In this document: piece after piece, positions 38,505-46,262 of the stretch | Layout of the letters: every line of letters begins with the position of its first letter | Numbering within the stretch: the stretch's first letter is position 1 | DNA from: Candidatus Saccharimonadota bacterium | GTDB taxonomy: Bacteria; Patescibacteriota; Saccharimonadia; Saccharimonadales; Saccharimonadaceae | NCBI GenBank assembly: GCA_030445265.1 | Contig: JAUCSC010000001.1 | Location: 310,001 to 374,000, forward strand | Direction: 5' to 3' | DNA length: 64,000 nt | Notes under the pieces: model-generated | What the model was told of the DNA's origin: nothing | The model's database searches: none | What the model saw: the letters and a program-made list of their open reading frames with translations, nothing else | Translations under genes and position numbers: made by a program

Positions 38505-39206
38505 ATGAATAAGTATAAGCGTCGTCGCTTTGGAGCGGTTCTCGTATTGCTTATTGCTGTTCTTATGGCCGTTGTCACAACAACCAGTCATTCCGAGAAT
38601 GATTCGCGGGCCCCGTCGGTGATTGTATCTGAACCATCCGTGACCTCACCAGCTCTATCGGCACTCGATACGCTCGTCGTCAAAGGCCGGGCGCCAAAGA
38701 CTGGCTATGACCGAGCGCTTTTTTATGATGACTGGAGCAAGATTAATGGCTGCGATATGCGCAATGTTATTTTACACCGTGATCTTACTGAGGTGACGGT
38801 CAATGCCGAGTGCCAGGTAACGCACGGAACCCTGCATGATCCATATACCGGATCGACGATTACGTTTGAGCGCGGAGAATCAACCAGTGACGATGTCCAG
38901 ATCGACCACGTGGTAGCTTTGTCCGATGCCTGGCAAAAAGGAGCACAAGACCTTTCAGCGGACCAGCGTCACCAGCTGGCCAATGACCCGCTTGAACTCT
39001 TGGCAGTTGACGGAAAGACCAATCAACAAAAAGGTGATGGCGACGCTGCTACGTGGCTTCCGCCGAGCAAAGCTTTTCGTTGTGAGTACGTTGCTCGGCA
39101 AATTGCTGTCAAACAGAAGTACTTGCTTTGGATAACGGCGGCCGAACGTGATGCAATGAAAGGTGTGCTGTCAAGCTGTCCGGACCAACGCTTGCCAAGT
39201 CAGTAA
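38505..39206 (+). CDS. secreted/membrane-anchored HNH nuclease (GmrSD C-terminal/DUF1524-like)
   Basis: N-terminal signal/TM; VQIDHVVALSDAWQKGAQ...LANDPLELLAVDGKTNQQKGDGDAATWLPP...CEYVARQIAVKQKYLL. Confidence 0.87.
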   Translation: MNKYKRRRFGAVLVLLIAVLMAVVTTTSHSENDSRAPSVIVSEPSVTSPALSALDTLVVKGRAPKTGYDRALFYDDWSKINGCDMRNVILHRDLTEVTVNAECQVTHGTLHDPYTGSTITFERGESTSDDVQIDHVVALSDAWQKGAQDLSADQRHQLANDPLELLAVDGKTNQQKGDGDAATWLPPSKAFRCEYVARQIAVKQKYLLWITAAERDAMKGVLSSCPDQRLPSQ

Positions 39207-39220
39207 ACGGGCTGTATAAT
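39192..39220 (+). promoter_or_regulatory. nusA promoter
   Basis: TTGCCA (39192-39197)-17 nt-TATAAT (39215-39220). Confidence 0.7.
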
Positions 39221-39241
39221 GAAAGTTGAAGATGCATACAC

Positions 39242-39265
39242 GTCGGCCGGCAGGTCGGCTTTTTT
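39242..39265 (+). terminator. intrinsic terminator/attenuator in nusA leader
   Basis: gtcggcc-ggca-ggtcggc-tttttt: 7-bp stem with two G-U pairs, tetraloop and six Ts, located between the nusA promoter and start codon. Confidence 0.65.
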
Positions 39266-39285
39266 AATCGAAAGGAATGTGCACT

Positions 39286-40407
39286 ATGGATGATATCAAT
39301 ATTAAGCAATTGACGCTCGCGGTGCGCACTATTGCTGAAGAAAAGAACCTACCCGAAGAAACAGTCATGGCTATCATTGAGCAGGCTATTGCTGCTGCGT
39401 GGCGCCGAGATAATGGCGAGCGTGATCAAGAAGTTCGCAGTGAGCTAAATGTTAATGATGGCTCAGCCATCGTCTATGTTGCCCGCGAAGTAGTCGATGA
39501 AGTCGGTAGTGAGGCTCATGAAATTAGTCTTGATGAAGCCCGTAAGATAAAGAAGGATGCTGAGATTGGTGACATCATCGAAGAAAAATTTACCGTCACC
39601 TCATTCGGACGTGTGGCTGCTCAGACAGCCAAGCAGGTGGTGCTCCAACGTCTGCGTGAAGCTGAACGCGAGATTATCCTCGAAGAATATGCTGATAAGA
39701 TTGGCACAGTAGTCAATGGCACCGTGCAACGTGTCGAACCTCGGGTTGTTCGCGTTGAGATCGCCAAAGCCAGTGGTATTATTCCGCAAAGTGAACAGAT
39801 CCAAGGCGAGTACTATAGCGTTGGTAGTCGTATCAAGGTCTACATCAAAGACATTGAGCGCGATAACCGCGGGCCTCAGCTGATTCTTAGCCGCGGCAAC
39901 GAAGCGTTTGTCGAATATCTCTTCCGCCAAGAGGTGCCTGAACTAGAAAGCGGCGCCGTTGAGATTAAAGGTATTGCTCGTGAAGCAGGTCGCCGTACAA
40001 AACTTGCCGTTGCCAGTACTGTACCGGGAGTTGATCCTGTCGGTACGTTCGTCGGCGGTCATGGAACTCGTGTCCAGGCGGTCATGAACGAAATTGGTGA
40101 TCAGGAAAAGATAGACATCATAACCTATGATAAAGATATCATCCAGTTTATCAAAAATGCCCTGAGCCCTGCCGAAGTGAGTAAGGTTGAGATCAAGGAA
40201 GACGATAAGCGAGCTATCGTTCACGTTAACGAGGACCAGCAATCGATAGCCATCGGACGTGGTGGCCAAAACGTTCGGCTTGCTAGTCGTCTGACGGGCT
40301 ATGAAATCGATATTGTACAGGTGACTGCCACCGCTAAACCGGCTGCTCCACGGAAAAACATTGAAGACAGTCTGATTGACGCTTTAGAGAACAACGACAG
40401 CGAATAA
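39286..40407 (+). CDS. nusA: transcription termination/antitermination factor NusA
   Basis: S1 domain and KH domains (REAGRRTKLAVAS, DPVGTFVGGHGTRVQAVMNEIGDQEKIDIITYD, IAIGRGGQNVRLASRLTGYEIDI). Confidence 0.95.
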   Translation: MDDINIKQLTLAVRTIAEEKNLPEETVMAIIEQAIAAAWRRDNGERDQEVRSELNVNDGSAIVYVAREVVDEVGSEAHEISLDEARKIKKDAEIGDIIEEKFTVTSFGRVAAQTAKQVVLQRLREAEREIILEEYADKIGTVVNGTVQRVEPRVVRVEIAKASGIIPQSEQIQGEYYSVGSRIKVYIKDIERDNRGPQLILSRGNEAFVEYLFRQEVPELESGAVEIKGIAREAGRRTKLAVASTVPGVDPVGTFVGGHGTRVQAVMNEIGDQEKIDIITYDKDIIQFIKNALSPAEVSKVEIKEDDKRAIVHVNEDQQSIAIGRGGQNVRLASRLTGYEIDIVQVTATAKPAAPRKNIEDSLIDALENNDSE

Positions 40408-40423
40408 TCACGACATTTATAAA

Positions 40424-40450
40424 TTAGCACTCCATTGACCGGAGTGCTAA
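40424..40450 (+). promoter_or_regulatory. CIRCE operator (HrcA site) upstream of clpC
   Basis: Exact TTAGCACTC-N9-GAGTGCTAA. The N9 contains TTGACC (40435-40440); 17 nt later is TATACT (40458-40463). Confidence 0.95.
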
Positions 40451-40531
40451 TTTTTGTTATACTTTTCTGTAGAGAGTTAGTGAAAAGCAAAATGCTTGCG
40501 CTTTCGATATAGGAGGATAGATAATAGATTT

Positions 40532-43018
40532 ATGGCTGATGAATTTGCGGAATTTATATCCCATCTGACCGATAATGCTCGGACGAGCTTACACCATGCG
40601 ACTGTCATAGCTCAGGGATACGGCAGCCCGTACATCGGTACGGAGCATTTACTATTGGGCGTCATGGCTCAGGGCTCATCTGTCGGGGCTAAAATCCTGG
40701 CAGACGCCGGGGTGACACTCGAAAAAGCCCAAATGGCCTTGAACACCGTGCCGGTTTCAGCGGTGATTGGCAATGTCACGGCGAAGAGTCTGAGTGAAAC
40801 TGCCAAGCTAACGCTAAAGATGAGCTGGGACATTGCTCAGGAATTTCATCAGGATCTTCTCGGTACTGAGCACATCATCTACAGCATATTGTCGCAAAAG
40901 AATGCTCGGGCCACGGTGTTGCTCCGTGACATGAATGTGAACATTGCCGAACTTCTGGCTGAACTAGAAGAATACTTCGATCGGCAAAATGACAACTATA
41001 CTGATGCTGACGCGGACGATGGCGCCGATATTGGCACGAAGAAACAGCCGCGCCGTAAAGGTGCGCTCGAAACATTTGGGACGGACCTCACGGCACGAGC
41101 CCGGGCTGGCGCACTTGACCCAGTGATCGGACGCGCTGAACAAGAAGAGCGAATTGTCACGATACTCAGCCGGCGCACCAAAAACAACCCAGTTCTCATC
41201 GGTGAGCCAGGTGTTGGTAAGACCGCTATTGTTGAGGGTCTCGCGCAGCGAATAGTGAGCGAAGATGTGCCCGAGCACCTACTTGATAGGCGCGTTATCC
41301 AGCTTGATCTCGCTGGCATGATTGCCGGCACTAAATATCGCGGAGAGTTTGAGGAACGGCTGAAGAAAGTCGTGAGCGAGCTGCAAGAACAAAAGAATGT
41401 CATTGTCTTTATTGATGAGCTTCATTTGCTGGTTGGAGCAGGTGCGGCCGAGGGTGCGCTTGACGCAGCCAATATGCTCAAGCCAGCGCTGGCTCGCGGT
41501 GAAATACGGCTGATTGGTGCAACGACACTCGATGAGTACCGTAAACATATTGAGAAAGATACGGCACTTGAGCGCCGCCTGCAAACGATTGTTGTTCCCG
41601 AGCCTCACTTGAAAGATACGGTGGCTATTCTGAAGGGCCTGAAGCCGTATTATGAAAAGCATCACGGCGTCTCGATAGATGATGAAGTGATTGAAGATGC
41701 CGTCTATATGGCTGATCGCTATATAAGTGAACGTTTTATGCCCGACAAAGCCATCGACGTTATTGATGAGGCATCGGCACGAGTACGCGTCAAGGTAGGC
41801 CACAAGCCAAGTAAATATCGTGACTATATGCGCCAGCTGAAGAACCTCAACGAAAAAATGGAAGAAGCCGTCGTCGGCGAAGACTATGAACGGGCTGCTC
41901 TCTATAAGACGCGCATCAGCCAACTGAGTGTTCGGCTTGATGAGCTGAAAGAAGCATACGAGAAAGCGACGCCGATTACGTTAACCGCTGACGACATTGC
42001 TAGTGCTATCTCGACCATGACTGGTATACCGGCCAAACGTGTTCAGAAATCTGAAGCAAAGCTCCTGAGAAATCTTGAGCAGCACCTCGGTAAGTTTATT
42101 ATCGGACAGGAACAGGCAGTGCAACAGGTTTCTCGTGCAATCCGCCGAAGCAGAAGTGGCGTCGCGAGTACCAAGCGGCCGATTGGCTCATTTGTCTTCA
42201 TGGGACCTACTGGTGTTGGTAAGACTGAGCTGGCAAAAGTACTTGCCCGAGAAGTTTTTGGCAGCGATGAGTCGCTCATTAAAATTGATATGAGTGAGTT
42301 CGGTGAACGGCACAATACCAGTCGTTTACTTGGTGCGCCAGCTGGCTATGTTGGCTACGAAGACGGCGGGCAACTGACCGATAAAATCCGTCGCCAACCG
42401 TACAGTGTCGTGTTGTTTGATGAAATCGAGAAAGCTCACCCTGATGTCTTTAATCTGTTGTTGCAGATTATGGAAGACGGATCACTGACCGATGCGAAGG
42501 GTCATAAGGTCGACTTTACGAACGCTATCGTCATCCTGACGAGTAATCTTGGCGCAGATCGGATGATGAAAGAGTCGAGCCTTGGGTTTCACGCCTCCAG
42601 TCGCGATGACGAAAAACAACTTGAAGAAGTCCATAGCGAGAATACGAAGGCCGCCGAAGAGGCACTTTCAACCAGAATGCGCCCAGAGCTCATCAACCGT
42701 TTGGATGCAATCGTCACGTTCCGTGCTTTAACACGAAAGCAAGTTGGTAGGATTTTCGATAATCTTATGAATGAGCTGAGTGACCGACTGATACGAAAGG
42801 GAATTCACCTCGTTATTAAGCCATCTGCTAAGAAGATACTTATCGACAAAGGTCATGATGAGAAGTATGGCGCCCGGCCACTACGCCGCGCGATCCAAGA
42901 TCACTTGGAGCACGTTATTGCCGATGGTATACTATCGGGAGAATATGAAAAGGGTAGCGTACTTATCGTGGCAGCTAAGAAGGGTGAGATACAGGTAACT
43001 GTTGAACATGAGACGTAG
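40532..43018 (+). CDS. clpC: ATP-dependent Clp protease ATP-binding subunit ClpC
   Basis: Clp N domain, two AAA+ modules ([31 protein letters not shown]), short UVR-like middle domain; AGGAGG SD before ATG 40532. Confidence 0.95.
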   Translation: MADEFAEFISHLTDNARTSLHHATVIAQGYGSPYIGTEHLLLGVMAQGSSVGAKILADAGVTLEKAQMALNTVPVSAVIGNVTAKSLSETAKLTLKMSWDIAQEFHQDLLGTEHIIYSILSQKNARATVLLRDMNVNIAELLAELEEYFDRQNDNYTDADADDGADIGTKKQPRRKGALETFGTDLTARARAGALDPVIGRAEQEERIVTILSRRTKNNPVLIGEPGVGKTAIVEGLAQRIVSEDVPEHLLDRRVIQLDLAGMIAGTKYRGEFEERLKKVVSELQEQKNVIVFIDELHLLVGAGAAEGALDAANMLKPALARGEIRLIGATTLDEYRKHIEKDTALERRLQTIVVPEPHLKDTVAILKGLKPYYEKHHGVSIDDEVIEDAVYMADRYISERFMPDKAIDVIDEASARVRVKVGHKPSKYRDYMRQLKNLNEKMEEAVVGEDYERAALYKTRISQLSVRLDELKEAYEKATPITLTADDIASAISTMTGIPAKRVQKSEAKLLRNLEQHLGKFIIGQEQAVQQVSRAIRRSRSGVASTKRPIGSFVFMGPTGVGKTELAKVLAREVFGSDESLIKIDMSEFGERHNTSRLLGAPAGYVGYEDGGQLTDKIRRQPYSVVLFDEIEKAHPDVFNLLLQIMEDGSLTDAKGHKVDFTNAIVILTSNLGADRMMKESSLGFHASSRDDEKQLEEVHSENTKAAEEALSTRMRPELINRLDAIVTFRALTRKQVGRIFDNLMNELSDRLIRKGIHLVIKPSAKKILIDKGHDEKYGARPLRRAIQDHLEHVIADGILSGEYEKGSVLIVAAKKGEIQVTVEHET

Positions 43019-43994
43019 ACGAGCGGGCATTGTCGGGCTCAGCGTCAGTCTTGTTGTGCTGGCCTTTGCTGGCTGGCTTGTACTTAATCGCCAATATGCC
43101 GTCGATCAGGTCAGTGTCTGGGTATATAAACCGTCAGCGGCAGTTGCTGCCATTGATCAGCGGTTAAGCCTGACTGAAAAAGGAAAATTCTATTTCCATA
43201 CCACGCAGCCAGCCGTTGATGCAGCGGCACAGTTTAATGAGAGCTGTCCGCAGCAGGAGGCGGGCAGCGCTATCCTCGGTTGTTATACAACGGGGAGAAT
43301 ACATATCTATGACGTCCCCAATGAGCAGCTTGATGGCATCGAAGACGTCACGGCCGCGCATGAAATGCTCCATGCAGCATGGGAACGACTCGACACAGCC
43401 GAGAGGGACCGTATCGGCAAGTTGTTGGTCGCCCAGTACGAAACCCTGAATGATCCAGATCTAAAAGAACGGATTGATTACTACCAGCGCAACGAACCCG
43501 GGCAGCTTATTAACGAGCTTCACTCAATCATCGGTACAGAACAGCAACAGCTTAGTCCCGAGCTTGAAAATTATTATGCTCGCTATTTCGTGCATCGGGC
43601 TGGTGTATATGAACTCTATAGTAGCTATGCCACCGTATTTAAAGACCTAAAAACCAGATCAGAAGCGCTCTACGCCGAGCTGACATCACTTGAAAAGCAG
43701 ATAAGTGGGGCGAGTGATGCCTATGAAAATGAGAGTAAGCAGTTCACTACTGACATCACTAGCTTTAATCAGCGTGCCCGCTCCGGTGGTTTCAGTTCCT
43801 CGTCACAATATAACGCCGAGCGACGTGCTCTGTTAGCTCGTCAAAACCAGCTCGAAGCGGATCGACTCGCCTTAAATGCGATGATCGATACCTACAATAC
43901 CAAATTTAATGAATATCAGACGTTAGCGTTTCAGAGTGAGCAGCTGAATCGCAGTATCGACAGCACGGTCGCCCCGGCACCAACAGTTGAATAA
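43002..43994 (+). CDS. putative secreted HExxH metallopeptidase-like protein
   Basis: N-terminal TM/signal (GIVGLSVSLVVLAFAGWLVL), VTAAHEMLHAAWERL (HExxH), long C-terminal coiled coil. Confidence 0.6.
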   Translation: MNMRRRRAGIVGLSVSLVVLAFAGWLVLNRQYAVDQVSVWVYKPSAAVAAIDQRLSLTEKGKFYFHTTQPAVDAAAQFNESCPQQEAGSAILGCYTTGRIHIYDVPNEQLDGIEDVTAAHEMLHAAWERLDTAERDRIGKLLVAQYETLNDPDLKERIDYYQRNEPGQLINELHSIIGTEQQQLSPELENYYARYFVHRAGVYELYSSYATVFKDLKTRSEALYAELTSLEKQISGASDAYENESKQFTTDITSFNQRARSGGFSSSSQYNAERRALLARQNQLEADRLALNAMIDTYNTKFNEYQTLAFQSEQLNRSIDSTVAPAPTVE

Positions 43995-44015
43995 CAAGCA
44001 AGGTATACTAAGAAT

Positions 44016-45365
44016 ATGGTAAAAGCGAAAAGCAATTACGTCTGTCAAAACTGTGGAGCTAGCTACGGTAAGTGGAGCGGACGCTGTGATAACTGCGGTG
44101 AATGGAATACGCTCGTTGAACAATTGGTGGACATGGGTAAGTCGGCCGTATCGCGGGCAAGCTCGAGCGGTAAGGCTCTCTTGGTTCAGCACATTAGTGA
44201 TATCAAAACGGATGATAAAAGTGCCCGGATTAGTACTGGTGTTGGTGATCTTGATTTGGTTCTCGGTGGGGGTATATTGCCGGGCGCCGTCATCTTGGTT
44301 GCGGGACAGCCAGGGATTGGCAAGAGCACACTGCTTTTGCAGGTGACGGCTTACGTAGCTCGCACCCGCGCAGTTCTCTATGCCAGCGGCGAAGAGTCTG
44401 CCTCTCAGGTAAAGCTCCGAGCTGATCGATTGGGCGCCGACGCTGCCAAGCAGCTCGATTTTGCTTCCAGTACCAGTGCCGACGATATAGCGGCGACCAT
44501 CCGGTCAGGTGCTTACGACGTCGCTGTCGTCGACTCGATACAGACATTGTCGCTCGACGATATCGCCAGTGCACCTGGAACAGTTAGTCAAATTACGAAC
44601 AGTAGCAATGTACTCATACGTGCCGCAAAAGAAAGTGGCACTGCCGTCATATTGGTGGGACATGTCACCAAAGAAGGAAGTATCGCTGGTCCAAAAGTAC
44701 TCGAGCACCTCGTTGACGTCGTCCTTCAGTTTGAAGGCGATCGATATGGCGGTTTTAAAGTCGTGCGAGCCGTCAAGAACCGTTTTGGGTCAACCAACGA
44801 AGCGGCTATTTTCGAAATGTACGAAGAAGGACTGCGGCTGGTTGAGAATCCTTCGGCCGCTTTGCTCGCCGAAAGACAAGAGGCTGATGGTTCGGTGGTT
44901 CTCGCTACGCTGGAAGGAAATCGACCACTACTGGTTGAGATTCAGGCGCTTGTGCATCCGACTAGTTTCGGGTATCCTAAACGTACGTCAAGCGGTTTTG
45001 ACCCCAATCGTTTAAATGTTCTTATCGCGGTGCTTGAGCGCCGGACAAAATTGAAGTTATCGGATAAAGACATCTACATCAACGTCGTCGGGGGCTTGAA
45101 GCTCAATGACCGTGCTGCAGATCTAGCAATCTGCATGGCCATTGCCAGCGCTGCCGCCGGACGAAAAATAGATGACGATATCGTAGTCTTTGGCGAAGTA
45201 GGGCTGGGTGGTGAAATCCGATCGGCTGCTGCGGTAGATCGTCGTATCGGAGAAGCAAAGAAACTTGGTTTCAAAAAAGCTATCGCGCCGAACGGTCCGG
45301 CAAAAGACCGATTTATAACCCCGGTAAAAGATTTGCGCATGGCGCTTATCGACTACCTTAAATAA
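44016..45365 (+). CDS. radA: DNA repair protein RadA
   Basis: Zinc finger CQNCGASYGKWSGRCDNCGEWNT, Walker A GQPGIGKST, KNRFGSTNE motif, Lon-like C-terminus. Confidence 0.97.
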   Translation: MVKAKSNYVCQNCGASYGKWSGRCDNCGEWNTLVEQLVDMGKSAVSRASSSGKALLVQHISDIKTDDKSARISTGVGDLDLVLGGGILPGAVILVAGQPGIGKSTLLLQVTAYVARTRAVLYASGEESASQVKLRADRLGADAAKQLDFASSTSADDIAATIRSGAYDVAVVDSIQTLSLDDIASAPGTVSQITNSSNVLIRAAKESGTAVILVGHVTKEGSIAGPKVLEHLVDVVLQFEGDRYGGFKVVRAVKNRFGSTNEAAIFEMYEEGLRLVENPSAALLAERQEADGSVVLATLEGNRPLLVEIQALVHPTSFGYPKRTSSGFDPNRLNVLIAVLERRTKLKLSDKDIYINVVGGLKLNDRAADLAICMAIASAAAGRKIDDDIVVFGEVGLGGEIRSAAAVDRRIGEAKKLGFKKAIAPNGPAKDRFITPVKDLRMALIDYLK

Positions 45366-45374
45366 AAGGATCAT

Positions 45375-46250
45375 ATGGATATACTTATCATTATCACGCT
45401 GCTACTTATCGCGGCTGAAACAACCTACCTTAGTGTCAGTACCATTAAACGGACTTCGGCAAAAATCACATCACAGCCCATCTTTGTTGATACATCGGTT
45501 CTTATTGACGGGCGGATTATCGCCGTTGCACAGTCCGGCTTTATCACGAGCACGTTATTTATTCCGAGGAGCGTCATTGGCGAACTACAGCTACTCGCTG
45601 ATACCGGCGATGCCGAGAAGCGATCGAGAGCCCGACACGGCCTCGATATCGTCAGTGAGCTACAGGCATTAGAGAATGCTAAGGTAGAGATATTCCCCGA
45701 CGGCGAACGCGCCGCAGAAGGTGTCGACAACCGCCTATTGTCTCTTGCGAAGAAGCATCACGGATCGATCTGCACGATTGATTATAATCTGAATAAAGTG
45801 GCAGTCGTGGAGCACATCCCCGTATTAAATGTGAACGATTTAGCAAAAAATCTTCGTATGGCCTATTTGCCTGGTGAACGTGTTCTTATTGAATTAACAC
45901 AGAAGGGCAATGACGCCTCACAGGCCGTCGGCCACTTGAGCGATGGCACGATGGTTGTCGTTGAGCACGGGAGCTCTCATATGGGACAATCAGTTGAAGT
46001 CGAATTTACTCGTGGGCTCCAGACTGCAGCCGGCCGCATGATGTTTGCACGTGTCGTTCAGTCACAAAGTACGCCCGCCGCCACGCAAAAGCCTCGTCCA
46101 AAGAATGAGTCAAGAAGCCGGACAAGGAATACCGCTCAACCGCCAAAAAAAGAACGGCAATCTGAGTCAGCGCAGCCACGCGGTAACCGCCGCCGGCCAA
46201 ATGATCGAGAAGAAAATCTTATCGATCTCGTCAATAAGCAGCAAGATTAG
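45375..46250 (+). CDS. PIN/TRAM-domain protein (YacL-like)
   Basis: PIN: FVDTSVLIDGRIIAVAQSGF...IPRSVIGELQLLAD; TRAM-like GERVLIELTQKG...VGHLSDGTMVVVEHG; basic tail. Confidence 0.88.
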   Translation: MDILIIITLLLIAAETTYLSVSTIKRTSAKITSQPIFVDTSVLIDGRIIAVAQSGFITSTLFIPRSVIGELQLLADTGDAEKRSRARHGLDIVSELQALENAKVEIFPDGERAAEGVDNRLLSLAKKHHGSICTIDYNLNKVAVVEHIPVLNVNDLAKNLRMAYLPGERVLIELTQKGNDASQAVGHLSDGTMVVVEHGSSHMGQSVEVEFTRGLQTAAGRMMFARVVQSQSTPAATQKPRPKNESRSRTRNTAQPPKKERQSESAQPRGNRRRPNDREENLIDLVNKQQD

Positions 46251-46262
46251 CCTGTCTCGATT

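Noticed and set aside
40424-40455. Considered the inverted repeat after nusA only as an intrinsic terminator
   Set aside because: The exact TTAGCACTC-N9-GAGTGCTAA consensus and the second copy at clpP identify it as CIRCE, although the T-run could let it also terminate nusA.
41279-41923. 214-aa antisense ORF inside clpC
   Set aside because: Fully antisense to a conserved AAA+ gene; no SD or promoter; a shadow ORF. The same applies to 6948..7541 (-) in pheT, 59710..60285 (-) in tig and 60992..61642 (-) in clpP.
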